Below, piece after piece: positions 1 to 9,046 of a stretch of DNA of 64,000 nt. The notes below the pieces were generated by a model that ran no database searches, was not told the origin of the DNA, and worked only from the letters and a program-made list of their open reading frames with translations. Source of the stretch: Deefgea piscis (GTDB taxonomy: Bacteria; Pseudomonadota; Gammaproteobacteria; Burkholderiales; Chitinibacteraceae); contig NZ_CP054143.1 of NCBI RefSeq assembly GCF_013284055.1, positions 2,604,001 through 2,668,000 of the forward strand, in the 5' to 3' direction. Made by a program: the position numbers and the translations under genes. How positions within the stretch are numbered: the stretch's first letter is position 1; each line of letters begins with the position of its first letter.

Positions 1-509
1 GCGGCCAAAATGTGAAATTAGCGGCTGAGTTAACGGGTTGGAAACTCAACATCATGACCGTTGATGAAGCAGAGCAAAAACACGAAGAAGAATTCACTAA
101 GATTCGCGCTTTGTTTATTCAGGCGCTGGATATTGATGAAGATGTAGCTGATGTCTTGGTACAAGAAGGCTTCAATACATTAGAAGAGGTGGCCTATGTG
201 CCACTGAATGAAATGCTGGAAATCGAAGCGTTTGATGAAGAAACCGTAAACGAACTGCGCTCTCGTGCTCGTGATGCCTTGTTAACTCAAGCTATTGCGC
301 GTGAAGAAAAGCTAGAGCATCAGTCCGAAGACCTGAAGACGCTGGAGGGTATGACCTCGGAATTAGCTACTGTATTGGCTGAGAACGATATACATACCCG
401 TGACGATCTAGCAGATTTGGCGGTCGATGAATTAACCGAAATGACTGGTATCGACGCAGAAACCGCTAAACAACTGATCATGAAAGCGCGCGAACATTTG
501 TTCGCCTAA
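1..509 (+). CDS. nusA: Transcription termination/antitermination factor NusA, C-terminal part (5' truncated by window edge)
   Basis: NusA binds RNA polymerase and modulates pausing, termination and antitermination. Only the last ~168 residues are present; the frame opens at base 3, so the true start lies outside the window. The first residues (GQNVKLA) are the end of the second KH domain. They are followed by two ~50-residue acidic helix-hairpin-helix repeats (around [14 protein letters not shown] and [12 protein letters not shown]), the duplicated C-terminal AR domains seen in proteobacterial NusA. infB follows after 18 bases with a GGGAG-type ribosome site, as in the classic nusA-infB operon. 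The rimP gene expected upstream is not visible. Confidence 0.96.
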   Translation, partial: GQNVKLAAELTGWKLNIMTVDEAEQKHEEEFTKIRALFIQALDIDEDVADVLVQEGFNTLEEVAYVPLNEMLEIEAFDEETVNELRSRARDALLTQAIAREEKLEHQSEDLKTLEGMTSELATVLAENDIHTRDDLADLAVDELTEMTGIDAETAKQLIMKAREHLFA

Positions 510-527
510 GGCGCGGGAGAGTAATCA

Positions 528-3278
528 ATGAGTGAACCCAAAGTCAGCCAGTTTGCTGCCGAATTAAAAATGCCAACACAAGAGCTTATCGAACAATTGA
601 AAGCAGCTGGCGTGAACAAAAACAATGCCGATGACGTATTAAGTTCGGATGATAAGCAGCTTTTGCTCGGTCATCTGAAACAAAAGCATGGTCAAGGCGG
701 TGATAAGCCGAAAGTAACATTGGCGCGTAAAGAAACGACTGAAATTCGTAAAACTGATGCGACTGGCAAATCAAAAACGATTCAAGTTGAAGTGCGTAAA
801 AAGCGTGTTGTTGAGACATCTGCAACACCTGAAGTAGTTGCGCCAGTTGCCGCACCGGCACCAGTTGCCGCGCCAGCGCCAGCACCTGTAGCGCCTAAAG
901 TGGCTGCGCCAGTTGCCGCGCCAGTTTCGGTGATTGATGAGGCTCAACGCCAACGTCGTGAAGCGGAAGCGAGCCGCCAAAATGAATTGTACGCTCGCCA
1001 AGCGGCCGAAATGCAAGCTAAGCAAAATCGCAATCAAAAGCCTGCCGAAATGGTGGCTCCTGCTGCTCCGGTAGCTGAAGTTGTGGCGGCGCCAGCGCCT
1101 GTTGCGGCTCCTGCGCCTGCGGTTAAACCACAGGTACAGCAAGCTAAGCCGGCAGAAAAAGCGCCAGCTAAAGCGACAGAAGCAGCCAAGCCTGCAGTGA
1201 AACCGCACATCAAGCCGGGCCACGAAGCGCCACGTGTTGGTGCGCGTGTCGATTTCCGTCGTCCGAAAGAAACACCAATTCATGCCCCAGAAAAAGCTGC
1301 GCCTGCAGCGGCTGCGGCGGCTAAACCAGCAGATAAAAAACCTGCTGGCGCGGCGCCGAAGAAAGATGAAAAAGGCGGCTGGAATGATGGTCGTCAGAAG
1401 AAGGGCATCAAAACTCGTGGCGGTGATACGGGTAATGATTGGAAGTCTAAAAAAGGTGGTAAGAAGAACCATGCTCAGCAGCAAGCGGATAATGCCCATG
1501 CATTTGTGGCACCGACTGAGCCTGTAGCGCGTGAAGTGGACGTGCCAGAAACGATTTCAGTTGCCGATTTGGCCCACAAAATGGCCGTTAAGGGCGTTGA
1601 AGTGGTTAAAGCGTTGATGAAGATGGGCATGATGGTCACCATCAACCAGGTGCTGGACCAAGAAACAGCAATGATTATTGTTGAAGAAATGGGCCATACA
1701 CCAGTTGCTGCGAAATTGGATGATCCAGATATCTATTTGGATGAAGAAGCTAAAACTGATCATGCATCAACGCCGCGTGCGCCAGTTGTGACAGTGATGG
1801 GTCACGTTGACCATGGTAAAACCTCTTTGCTCGATTATATTCGTCGCGCAAAAGTCGCTTCGGGCGAAGCGGGTGGTATTACTCAGCACATTGGTGCGTA
1901 TCACGTTGAAACAGGCAAGGGCATGATTACCTTCCTCGATACCCCGGGTCACGAGGCATTTACTTCAATGCGTGCCCGTGGTGCTCAATTGACGGATATC
2001 GTGGTGTTGGTGGTTGCTGCCGATGACGGCGTGATGCCGCAAACGATTGAAGCCATTCACCACGCGAAAGCGGCCGGTGTGCCGATCGTTGTTGCCGTGA
2101 ATAAGATTGATAAGCCAGAAGCTAATTTCGAGCGTATTCGCCAAGAAATGGTAGCGCAAGAAGTGGTGCCGGAAGATTGGGGTGGTGATACTCAATTCGT
2201 TCATGTATCAGCGAAAAAAGGCTTAGGGATTGATGAGTTGCTGGATGCAATTCTGTTGCAAGCTGAAGTGCTTGAGTTGACTGCGCCAGTTGATGGTCCT
2301 GCTAAAGGGATTATTATCGAAGCTCGCTTGGATAAAGGTCGTGGTCCGGTTGCTTCAATGCTGGTTCAGTCTGGTACTTTACGCAAAGGCGATACTGTCT
2401 TGGCTGGTCAGGTTTATGGCCGTATCCGTGCGATGTTGGATGAAAATGGTAAGCCAATTACTGAAGCAGGCCCATCAATGCCTGTTGAAATTCTTGGTTT
2501 GTCGGAAGTGCCATCTGCCGGTGTTGATGCCATGGTATTGGCTGACGAGAAAAAAGCGCGTGAAATTGCGATGTTCCGTCAAGGTAAATACCGTGATGTG
2601 AAATTTGCTCGTCAACAAGCATCTAAGCTTGAGAATATGTTTGCGCAAATGGCGGAAGGCAATGTTCAAAACTTGCCAATCATTATTAAAGCTGACGTTC
2701 AGGGTTCTTCAGAAGCCTTGTCACAAAGCTTGCAGAAACTATCTACCAGCGAAGTGCGGGTACAAATCTTGCACAGTGCTGTAGGTGGTATCTCTGAGTC
2801 AGATGTGAATTTGGCTCTGGCTTCTAAAGCGGTCATTATTGGCTTTAATACCCGTGCTGATGCGGCTGCGCGTAAATTGGCTGAGGCTGAAGGCGTTGAT
2901 TTACGTTACTACAACATTATTTATGATGCTGTAGATGATGTGAAGGCGGCCTTGTCGGGCATGTTGGCACCAGAGCGTCGTGAGTCGATCATTGGTCTGG
3001 TTGAGATTCGTCAGGTCTTTGCTGTATCTAAAGTGGGTACGATTGCAGGTTGCTTGGTGATGGAAGGTGTTGTTAAACGTTCGGCAGGTGTTCGTGTCTT
3101 GCGTAACAACTTGGTAATCCATCAAGGCGAGCTGGAAAATCTCAAACGCTTTAAAGATGAAGCTAAAGAAGTGAAAGCTGGTTTCGAATGTGGCTTGCAG
3201 TTGAAAAACTTTAACGATATTCAATTGGGCGACCAGTTGGAAGTCTTTGAAGTGGTCGAGGTTGCTCGTACGCTGTGA
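528..3278 (+). CDS. infB: Translation initiation factor IF-2
   Basis: GTPase that brings initiator fMet-tRNA to the 30S subunit and promotes 50S joining. The protein is 916 residues, normal for a long betaproteobacterial IF-2. It has an N-terminal IF2N fold (residues 1-55), then a low-complexity Ala/Pro/Lys linker (about 95-320), a second IF2N domain, and the G domain with P-loop GHVDHGKT starting at residue 425, DTPGH and NKID. Domains II to IV follow to the C-terminus. The start is an ATG with GGGAG eight bases upstream. The linker produces long spurious frames on the other strand, which are not genes. It is the second gene of the nusA operon, and a strong terminator follows. Confidence 0.98.
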   Translation: MSEPKVSQFAAELKMPTQELIEQLKAAGVNKNNADDVLSSDDKQLLLGHLKQKHGQGGDKPKVTLARKETTEIRKTDATGKSKTIQVEVRKKRVVETSATPEVVAPVAAPAPVAAPAPAPVAPKVAAPVAAPVSVIDEAQRQRREAEASRQNELYARQAAEMQAKQNRNQKPAEMVAPAAPVAEVVAAPAPVAAPAPAVKPQVQQAKPAEKAPAKATEAAKPAVKPHIKPGHEAPRVGARVDFRRPKETPIHAPEKAAPAAAAAAKPADKKPAGAAPKKDEKGGWNDGRQKKGIKTRGGDTGNDWKSKKGGKKNHAQQQADNAHAFVAPTEPVAREVDVPETISVADLAHKMAVKGVEVVKALMKMGMMVTINQVLDQETAMIIVEEMGHTPVAAKLDDPDIYLDEEAKTDHASTPRAPVVTVMGHVDHGKTSLLDYIRRAKVASGEAGGITQHIGAYHVETGKGMITFLDTPGHEAFTSMRARGAQLTDIVVLVVAADDGVMPQTIEAIHHAKAAGVPIVVAVNKIDKPEANFERIRQEMVAQEVVPEDWGGDTQFVHVSAKKGLGIDELLDAILLQAEVLELTAPVDGPAKGIIIEARLDKGRGPVASMLVQSGTLRKGDTVLAGQVYGRIRAMLDENGKPITEAGPSMPVEILGLSEVPSAGVDAMVLADEKKAREIAMFRQGKYRDVKFARQQASKLENMFAQMAEGNVQNLPIIIKADVQGSSEALSQSLQKLSTSEVRVQILHSAVGGISESDVNLALASKAVIIGFNTRADAAARKLAEAEGVDLRYYNIIYDAVDDVKAALSGMLAPERRESIIGLVEIRQVFAVSKVGTIAGCLVMEGVVKRSAGVRVLRNNLVIHQGELENLKRFKDEAKEVKAGFECGLQLKNFNDIQLGDQLEVFEVVEVARTL

Positions 3279-3292
3279 TGATATAAGGTGTT

Positions 3293-3412
3293 CGGAGTGA
3301 GGTGTGAGGTGTTCTCACTCCGACGCAATAGCGCAAGCCCAAGGTGGTGCTTGCGCTTTTTTGCTTTAAATTAACTAGGTGTTGAGAGGTTATTCACCTC
3401 ACTCCTCGCACC
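3293..3412. repeat. Nested inverted repeats of a GAGGTGTGAGG-like sequence between infB and rbfA
   Basis: A 9-base arm CGGAGTGAG (3293-3301) is perfectly inverted at 3314-3322. The longer arm 3294-3311 is also inverted, with 15 of 18 matches, at 3395-3412, so the two partners compete for the same left arm. The terminator 3331-3362 lies inside the outer repeat. The structure looks like a small intergenic repeat unit or an RNA switch. I do not recognise a named family, and no other copy is evident in the window. Confidence 0.5.
3331..3362 (+). terminator. Rho-independent terminator after infB
   Basis: The stem GCGCAAGC (3331-3338) pairs with GCTTGCGC (3349-3356), followed by six T. It separates nusA-infB from rbfA, although in many relatives this operon reads through into rbfA-truB. 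Confidence 0.85.
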
Positions 3413-3430
3413 GTCCTCCTCACAGAGACT

Positions 3431-3814
3431 ATGGCTAATAAACAATTTACTCGTGCTGACCGTGTCGCTCAGCAAATTCAACGCGATTTGGCTACGGTGA
3501 TTCGTGCCGAGTTGGATCATCCGCTAGCTTCGCTCATTACGGTGACTGACGTTGAAGTTTCACGTGATTATTCGCACGCCAAGGTGTTTTATACTTTTTT
3601 GGGTGACGTGAGTCATCGTCCAGAAATCGCTCGTTTGCTTGAAGGTACTAAAGGCTTTTTACGTGCGCAAATCGCTCGTGGGTTTTCTTTGTATAAAATG
3701 CCTGAGTTGCATTTTGAATATGATGAATCCATTGAGTACGGCATGAATTTAACGCAAAAAATTGATCAGGCTAATGCATTGCCGAAAGCGCCAGAAGAAG
3801 ATGGCCAAGCGTAA
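3431..3814 (+). CDS. rbfA: 30S ribosome-binding factor RbfA
   Basis: Late 30S-assembly factor needed for 16S rRNA 5'-end processing and cold adaptation. The protein is 127 residues, a single type-II KH-like domain, with the family pattern of an N-terminal RADRVAQQIQRDLA helix, DVEVSRDYSHAKVF in the middle, and LHFEYDESIEYG near the end. Length is normal. It overlaps truB by 14 bases, so the two are probably translationally coupled. It lies after a terminator-like hairpin, so it may have its own promoter in the 3363-3430 gap, but I cannot identify one with confidence. Confidence 0.95.
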   Translation: MANKQFTRADRVAQQIQRDLATVIRAELDHPLASLITVTDVEVSRDYSHAKVFYTFLGDVSHRPEIARLLEGTKGFLRAQIARGFSLYKMPELHFEYDESIEYGMNLTQKIDQANALPKAPEEDGQA

Positions 3815-4712
3815 AATTGATGGTGTTTTATTGCTAGACAAGCCGTTTGGATTTTCAAGTAATGGCGCTTTGCTTAAATGCCGCTGGTTATTACAGGCGG
3901 AAAAGGGCGGTCATACTGGGGTGTTAGATCCTTTTGCAACGGGTTTGTTGCCACTCTGTTTTGGTGAGGCGACAAAGTTTGCTCAGCGCATGCTTGATGC
4001 CGACAAGGGTTATCGCGCAACGATCCGCTTTGGGCAGATGTCAACAACGCTAGATGGCGAAGGTGAGATTAGCGAGACAGGCGTAGCTCCTGCTGATCTG
4101 GCAGAAATCATGCCGATTTTGGCTCAGTTTACCGGGCCAATTGAACAAACTCCCCCGATGTATTCAGCGCTCAAGGTTGCTGGCAAAGCGCTGTATGAAT
4201 ATGCCCGTGAAGGCGTTGTTTTGGAGCGAAAATCTCGCCCCATTACGATTTATGAAATCAACGTCGTTTCGTATGATGCGCCTGTGTTGGTGGTTGATGT
4301 GTTGTGTTCCAAAGGGACGTATATCCGAGTGTTGGCCGAAGATATCGGTAATGCTTTGGGTTGTGGTGCGTATTTATCTGGATTGCGTCGAACTTTGACG
4401 GGTGGTTTTAAACTCGAAGATGCCATTACCTTGGATGAATACATTGCGATGGATATGCCACTTCGCGAAGCGAAGTTGCTACCCGCTGAGCAACTTATTA
4501 TTGAGTTGCCAAGTGTGCAGCTCAATCTGTCACAAACTGCACTCATGCGCAATGGTATGCCTATTTTGGATTTGGTCAAACCGCCGCAGGGTGAGTTAAG
4601 GCTTTACGGACTTAGCGAAAAGTCGGATAATCCTGTGTTTATCGGTTTGGGTGAAGTGGGCGCTGATGGCGTGCTGCGACCCAAACGACTGCTTTCTACC
4701 CATGTGGGGTAG
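3801..4712 (+). CDS. truB: tRNA pseudouridine(55) synthase TruB
   Basis: Makes pseudouridine 55 in the T-loop of tRNAs. I use the ATG at 3801 (MAKRKIDGVLLLDKPFG), preceded by AGAAGAAG inside rbfA. An earlier in-frame ATG at 3762 would add 13 residues unlike the family. The product is 303 residues, normal length. Seen motifs are LLDKPFGFSSN, GHTGVLDPFATG with the catalytic Asp, YKA-like GYRATIRFGQ, and CSKGTYIRVLAEDIG. The C-terminal part is a PUA-like domain. The order rbfA-truB-rpsO-pnp is conserved in proteobacteria. Confidence 0.95.
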   Translation: MAKRKIDGVLLLDKPFGFSSNGALLKCRWLLQAEKGGHTGVLDPFATGLLPLCFGEATKFAQRMLDADKGYRATIRFGQMSTTLDGEGEISETGVAPADLAEIMPILAQFTGPIEQTPPMYSALKVAGKALYEYAREGVVLERKSRPITIYEINVVSYDAPVLVVDVLCSKGTYIRVLAEDIGNALGCGAYLSGLRRTLTGGFKLEDAITLDEYIAMDMPLREAKLLPAEQLIIELPSVQLNLSQTALMRNGMPILDLVKPPQGELRLYGLSEKSDNPVFIGLGEVGADGVLRPKRLLSTHVG

Positions 4713-4761
4713 AAGGTTAATGGAGCTGGAATGGGTTGTAAGACTCAATCTATGCTTGTCT

Positions 4762-4783
4762 AATCATCGTAAGATGATTTTTT
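4762..4783 (+). promoter_or_regulatory. Small hairpin with T-run directly upstream of the rpsO ribosome site
   Basis: AATCATC (4762-4768) pairs with GATGATT (4773-4779) around GTAA, followed by TTTT and at once by the rpsO ribosome-binding site GGAGAAG (4784-4790). It could be a weak terminator for truB, or part of a leader that S15 binds to control its own translation as known in E. coli. The sequence alone does not decide between these. Confidence 0.4.
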
Positions 4784-4794
4784 GGAGAAGTTGA

Positions 4795-5064
4795 ATGTCT
4801 GTTTCTGTTGCTCAAAAAGCTGAATTAGTAAAAAAATTCCAACATGCGGAAGGCGATACTGGTTCTTCTGAAGTTCAAGTTGCTTTGTTGACTGCTCGTA
4901 TCAATGATTTGACTGAGCATTTTAAAACACATAAGAAAGATCATCACTCACGTCGTGGTCTTTTGGCTATGGTTTCTCGTCGTCGTCGTTTGTTGGACTA
5001 TCTCAAACGCACGAACAATGATAGCTATCGCAGCTTGATCGCTGCATTGGGTCTACGTAAGTAA
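4795..5064 (+). CDS. rpsO: 30S ribosomal protein S15
   Basis: Primary 16S rRNA-binding protein of the 30S platform; it also helps form an intersubunit bridge. The product is 89 residues, the standard length, with the full S15 signature: [38 protein letters not shown] and LLDYLKRTN. The strong ribosome site GGAGAAG lies just upstream of the ATG. It has a hairpin on both sides and is followed by its own terminator before pnp, matching the E. coli rpsO-pnp arrangement. Confidence 0.98.
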   Translation: MSVSVAQKAELVKKFQHAEGDTGSSEVQVALLTARINDLTEHFKTHKKDHHSRRGLLAMVSRRRRLLDYLKRTNNDSYRSLIAALGLRK

Positions 5065-5076
5065 GACCTAACGACA

Positions 5077-5107
5077 AAAGTCGCAGTCAACCGATTGCGA
5101 CTTTTTT
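5077..5107 (+). terminator. Rho-independent terminator after rpsO
   Basis: AAAGTCGCA (about 5077-5085) pairs with TGCGACTTT, and the right arm runs into six T at 5102-5107. In E. coli rpsO also ends in a leaky terminator before pnp. Confidence 0.85.
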
Positions 5108-5149
5108 CTTTATGCTCTTTAAGTTTTAAAGCTTTATTCTGCCCAATAG

Positions 5150-5190
5150 CGATTCCGGCGGCAGAGTAGAGTTAGGTTGTGCCGGAATCG
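5150..5190 (+). promoter_or_regulatory. Stem-loop in the pnp leader, candidate autoregulation site
   Basis: CGATTCCGGC (5150-5159) pairs perfectly with GCCGGAATCG (5181-5190) across a 21-base loop, about 90 bases ahead of the pnp start. It lacks a T-run, so it is not a terminator. In E. coli an RNase III-cut stem in the pnp leader lets PNPase repress its own mRNA. A similar role here is inference. Confidence 0.45.
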
Positions 5191-5282
5191 GCGATGTGCA
5201 GGCTAAACGTAGCCGTCGATCCCATCGCAGCGGAAGTTTCTCTCGCCAAGATCGTTGGCAAACATTGTGAAAAGGACAACGA

Positions 5283-7436
5283 GTGTTCAATAAATTTACT
5301 AAATCTTTTGCTTTCGGCAAAAATACCGTCACTATCGAAACTGGTGAAATTGCCCGTCAAGCTACTGGCGCCGTGATGGTGGATGTGGATGGTACATCTG
5401 TATTAGTGACTGTCGTTGCTGCCCGCTCGGTAAAACCTGGGCAAGATTTTTTCCCGTTGACTGTTGATTACCAAGAGCGTACTTACGCTGCAGGTAAAAT
5501 TCCTGGTGGTTTCTTCAAACGTGAAGGCAAACCATCGGAGAAAGAAGTATTGACGAGCCGTTTGATCGATCGTCCGATTCGTCCGTTGTTCCCTGAAGGT
5601 TTCTTTAACGACATCCAAATTATCGCAACGGTGATGTCGATTAATCCTGAAGTTGATTCTGATATCGCCGCAATGATCGGCGCTTCTGCTGCATTGACAT
5701 TATCTGGCGTGCCTTTTGATGGCCCTATTGGCGCAGCGCGCGTGGGTTATATCAATGGCGAATACGTATTGTGTCCAGCGATGTCTGAAATGAAAGACAG
5801 CCAAATGGACTTAGTGGTTGCTGGTACGAGCCAAGCGGTATTGATGGTTGAGTCTGAAGCCAACGAATTATCAGAAAGTGTGATGTTGGGTGCGGTGGTA
5901 TTTGGTCACGAGCAAATGCAAGTGGCTATTAACGCAATCAATGAATTGGCGGATGAAGTTAACCCAGAATTGTTTGACTGGACTGCACCTGTTGCTAATG
6001 AAGAATTGATTGCACAAGTTCGCAGTATTGCTGCTGAAGGCTTGGCGCAGGGCTTTAAACTACGTCAAAAACAAGCTCGTACACAAAAAATCAATGAAAC
6101 TTGGGCTTTGGTTAAAGACGCGCTGATTACTGAAGAAACAGGCACTTTAGCGGCTAATGAAATCAAAGGTATCTTCAAAGGCTTGGAAGGCGAAATTGTT
6201 CGTGGCCAAATCCTTGCGGGTGAGCCACGTATCGATGGTCGTGATACGCGCACTGTACGCCCAATTTCGATTCGCACTGGCGTATTGCCACGCGCACACG
6301 GTTCGGTGTTGTTTACTCGTGGTGAAACTCAAGCCATTGCTGCGGCAACTTTGGGTACTAAGCTGGACGAGCAGAAAATTGATGCATTGCATGGTGGTTA
6401 TACCGATAACTTCATGCTGCATTACAATTTCCCACCATATTCGACAGGCGAAACAGGTCGTGTTGGTGTGCCAAAGCGTCGCGAAATCGGTCATGGCCGT
6501 TTAGCTAAACGTGCTTTGATTGCAATGTTGCCAAACAAAGAAGACTTCGCGTATTCAATGCGCGTTGTGTCTGAAATCACTGAGTCAAATGGCTCGTCTT
6601 CAATGGCTTCGGTTTGCGGTGGTTGTTTGGCATTGATGGATGCGGGTGTGCCGATGAAAAACCACGTTGCGGGTATCGCAATGGGTTTGATTAAAGAAGG
6701 TAATGCTTTCGCTGTGTTGTCAGATATCTTAGGTGATGAAGATCACCTTGGTGATATGGACTTTAAGGTTGCAGGTACAGAAAACGGTATCACTGCGCTG
6801 CAAATGGACATCAAAATCACCGGTATCACTAAAGAGATCATGCGCGTTGCGCTTGATCAAGCTAAAGAAGGTCGTGTTCACATCATCGGTATTATGAAAG
6901 GTGCTCTTGATGGTGCCCGTGAAGAAGTGAGCGAGCATGCTCCACGTCTTTACACCATGAAAATCAATCCAGAAAAAATCCGTGATGTGATTGGTAAAGG
7001 TGGTTCGGTTATTCGTGCGTTGACTGAAGAAACTGGCACGCAAATCGACATTACTGAAGATGGCACCATTACGATTGCTTCTGTTTCGGCAGAAGGCGCG
7101 GCTGAAGCGCGTCGTCGTATTGAAGAAATTACTGCTGAAGTTGAAATTGGTCGTATCTACGAAGGTCCAGTCGTTAAGATTTTGGATAAAAACGTCGGTG
7201 CTATTGTTTCAATCATGCCTGGTAAAGATGGTTTGGTACACATTAGTCAAATCGCGAATGAGCGTATCAATAACGTGGGCGATTACCTAAAAGAAGGTGA
7301 AATTGTTCGTGTTAAAGTGATTGAGCAAGACGAAAAAGGTCGTATTCGTTTGTCAATCAAGGCTGTTTTGAATGATGAAGCTGCCGTTGCTGCGCCTACG
7401 GTGGTGGAAGTTGTGACTGAATCAACGCCAGAGTAA
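5283..7436 (+). CDS. pnp: Polyribonucleotide nucleotidyltransferase (PNPase)
   Basis: Phosphorolytic 3'-5' exoribonuclease and degradosome component. The start is GTG at 5283 with AAAGGA about ten bases upstream; the protein then reads [16 protein letters not shown], as in relatives. At 717 residues it has two RNase PH domains (about 1-210 and 310-540, the second with [12 protein letters not shown] and the conserved [18 protein letters not shown] stretch), then a KH domain with GKGG near residue 567, and an S1 domain (about 620-690). The 218-base gap upstream holds the rpsO terminator and a stable leader hairpin. A terminator follows. Confidence 0.98.
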   Translation: MFNKFTKSFAFGKNTVTIETGEIARQATGAVMVDVDGTSVLVTVVAARSVKPGQDFFPLTVDYQERTYAAGKIPGGFFKREGKPSEKEVLTSRLIDRPIRPLFPEGFFNDIQIIATVMSINPEVDSDIAAMIGASAALTLSGVPFDGPIGAARVGYINGEYVLCPAMSEMKDSQMDLVVAGTSQAVLMVESEANELSESVMLGAVVFGHEQMQVAINAINELADEVNPELFDWTAPVANEELIAQVRSIAAEGLAQGFKLRQKQARTQKINETWALVKDALITEETGTLAANEIKGIFKGLEGEIVRGQILAGEPRIDGRDTRTVRPISIRTGVLPRAHGSVLFTRGETQAIAAATLGTKLDEQKIDALHGGYTDNFMLHYNFPPYSTGETGRVGVPKRREIGHGRLAKRALIAMLPNKEDFAYSMRVVSEITESNGSSSMASVCGGCLALMDAGVPMKNHVAGIAMGLIKEGNAFAVLSDILGDEDHLGDMDFKVAGTENGITALQMDIKITGITKEIMRVALDQAKEGRVHIIGIMKGALDGAREEVSEHAPRLYTMKINPEKIRDVIGKGGSVIRALTEETGTQIDITEDGTITIASVSAEGAAEARRRIEEITAEVEIGRIYEGPVVKILDKNVGAIVSIMPGKDGLVHISQIANERINNVGDYLKEGEIVRVKVIEQDEKGRIRLSIKAVLNDEAAVAAPTVVEVVTESTPE

Positions 7437-7467
7437 GAGTGAGGCGCCTAAGGCGCTTCAATAAATA

Positions 7468-7500
7468 AAAAACGGGCACTTTTAAGTGCCCGTTTGTTTG
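7468..7500. terminator. Bidirectional terminator between pnp and phaP
   Basis: An 11-base stem (AAACGGGCACT at 7470-7480 with AGTGCCCGTTT at 7485-7495) has a TTTA loop. A-runs on the left and T-runs on the right allow it to serve the two converging genes. Confidence 0.85.
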
Positions 7501-7516
7501 GGTTGTATTTGAGCTG

Positions 7517-8086
7517 TTATTGAGCTGTAGAGCCTGCGCTGTTGGTTTTTTTGCTGGCAGTTTTTACCGCGTCTGCAGTGGCTGTTGATGCCGCTTTTAC
7601 AGAGGCGTCGGCGAAGTCTGCAACTTGTTTGGCAGCTTTGGTCATGCTGTCTACAGCAGCAGCAGTGGCTTGTACTGTTGATTTTACTGCAGCTACGGCA
7701 ACGTCAGCCCCGGCAGGTGCTGATTTAACAAAACGATCTAAGCCAGAAACAACATTCTTGTTAAAAAATACACTGCGCTCATCAATCAGTTTGCTAAATT
7801 CAGTCTGGGCTTGAGAGGCGATTTCATATAAATTTTTGCCATAAGCGAGCGATTGTTCAATCGCAGCTTCAGAGAGCTTTTGTTGGTTAGAAAATGCAGT
7901 TTGTGCATCTTTAAATGTGCTAAATTGTTTTACATTACGAGCACTTTCTTCTAGCGTATTTTTTGCGGTTTCAATCTGTAATTGAACAAGACGATCGGCG
8001 GTATCAATTGATATGCGCGCGAAACGCAATACTGTTTCCAGTTGTTCGGTTGCAAAGTCGTTTAGTTGTTGCTGTGCTGTTGTCAT
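7517..8086 (-). CDS. phaP: Phasin family protein (PHA granule-associated)
   Basis: Phasins coat polyhydroxyalkanoate granules. The product is 189 residues from the ATG at 8086, which has CAGGAG upstream; a longer frame to 8158 adds 24 residues unlike the family. It has amphipathic helices with the phasin-2 pattern (LNDFATEQLETVLRFARIS, DTADRLVQLQIETAKNTLEE) and no cysteines. An Ala/Thr/Lys-rich tail from about residue 120 resembles histone-like or PhaP C-termini. It is divergent from phaR with two candidate PhaR sites between them, the usual phaP control arrangement. No PHA synthase lies in the window. Confidence 0.88.
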   Translation of the reverse strand: MTTAQQQLNDFATEQLETVLRFARISIDTADRLVQLQIETAKNTLEESARNVKQFSTFKDAQTAFSNQQKLSEAAIEQSLAYGKNLYEIASQAQTEFSKLIDERSVFFNKNVVSGLDRFVKSAPAGADVAVAAVKSTVQATAAAVDSMTKAAKQVADFADASVKAASTATADAVKTASKKTNSAGSTAQ

Positions 8087-8136
8087 GCTAAATTCTCCTG
8101 AATGGTAACGGGCTAAACCAGACGCAAGCTGGCAAT

Positions 8137-8151
8137 TGCTGCAGTGCACAA
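8137..8151 (-). promoter_or_regulatory. Candidate PhaR operator 1 (phaP side)
   Basis: On the minus strand this reads TTGTGCACTGCAGCA. It matches operator 2 in 13 of 15 positions in the opposite orientation and contains TGC-N3-GCA, the core described for Paracoccus PhaR. It lies 51-65 bases ahead of the phaP ATG. Confidence 0.5.
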
Positions 8152-8196
8152 TACGCATTCATTTTGGAAGAGCTTTTTATTGTTGTCAATATAATT

Positions 8197-8211
8197 TTGT
8201 GCAGTGCATCA
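8197..8211 (+). promoter_or_regulatory. Candidate PhaR operator 2 (phaR side)
   Basis: TTGTGCAGTGCATCA on the plus strand, with TGC-AGT-GCA as core. It faces operator 1, with centres exactly 60 bases apart. Placement would let PhaR repress both phaP and its own gene. Binding is inference. Confidence 0.5.
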
Positions 8212-8285
8212 TGTTGCGCCTGTCTCTGCACAGGGCTATTCTCTGTTGGTATGGTGAGTAGTTCAATTTTTCGAGGGTTGAGTCA

Positions 8286-8942
8286 ATGAGTGTCGAAAAG
8301 CGTGTCATTAAGAAGTATCCAAATCGTCGTTTATACGACACCCATACCAGTAGCTATATCACGCTAGCGGATGTTAAGCAGCTGGTGCTAGATGGGACGG
8401 ATATTTCCATTGTTGATGCGAAGACCAGTGAAGATCTAACACGCAGTGTTTTGCTTCAAATTATTTTGGAGGAAGAGGCTGGTGGTATGCCTATGTTTTC
8501 TTATGATGTTCTGACCCAAATCATCCGTTTTTATGGTCATGCAATGCAGGGGCTGATGGGGAATTATCTAGAAAAAAACATGCAGCTATTTGCTGAAATG
8601 CAGGGGCGATTGCAAGATCAAGCTAAATCAACGACGCTGGCTGATAATCCACTGTTTAGTAATCATAATTTGTGGGGCGAGTTTATGAAGTTCCAAGGCC
8701 CGGCGATACAAAACATGATGGGAAACTATTTGGAAAGTAGTACTACGATGTTTGTTGATATGCAGCAGCAACTGCAAGATCGTGCAAAAAATCTTTTCAC
8801 AGGTTTTGGCATGCCCGGCGGCCCTCAGCGTGCGGATGTGGATGATGTGCAACCAACGGCGCCCCCAGATGCGATGACACCTGCGGTAGATGAAGTGGTT
8901 AAAAAGCCTACTGTTCGGCGTAAAGCGGCACCTAAGGCATGA
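8286..8942 (+). CDS. phaR: Polyhydroxyalkanoate synthesis repressor PhaR
   Basis: DNA-binding repressor that senses PHA granules and controls phasin genes. The product is 218 residues. The N-terminal PHA-accumulation DNA-binding domain spans about residues 5-65 (RVIKKYPNRRLYDTHTSSYI, DVKQLVLDG, LTRSVLLQIILEEE). It is followed by two copies of the short PHB regulatory repeat (MMGNYLE/LMGNYLEKNMQLF at about 95-115 and 145-170). The Pro/Ala/Lys-rich tail is variable in the family. It is divergent from phaP and has a GAGTCA-type weak ribosome site before the ATG. Confidence 0.93.
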   Translation: MSVEKRVIKKYPNRRLYDTHTSSYITLADVKQLVLDGTDISIVDAKTSEDLTRSVLLQIILEEEAGGMPMFSYDVLTQIIRFYGHAMQGLMGNYLEKNMQLFAEMQGRLQDQAKSTTLADNPLFSNHNLWGEFMKFQGPAIQNMMGNYLESSTTMFVDMQQQLQDRAKNLFTGFGMPGGPQRADVDDVQPTAPPDAMTPAVDEVVKKPTVRRKAAPKA

Positions 8943-9004
8943 CATCGTTGCGGGATAAAACCTCAACATAAAAAAGTTAGAGTAAAAAATAATTAACGTT
9001 TAAA

Positions 9005-9032
9005 CGCAGCCCCATGTGGGGCTGTGTTGTTT
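9005..9032 (+). terminator. Probable terminator after phaR
   Basis: GCAGCCCC (9006-9013) pairs with GGGGCTGT (9018-9025) around ATGT, followed by the T-rich TGTTGTTTT. The T-run is interrupted, so strength is uncertain. Confidence 0.5.
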
Positions 9033-9046
9033 TGAGGGAATGTATT

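Noticed and set aside
771-1499. A 242-residue open frame on the minus strand inside infB
   Set aside because: It is the antisense of the Ala/Pro/Lys-rich IF-2 linker; its Arg/Phe/Trp-rich composition is not protein-like and infB is certain.
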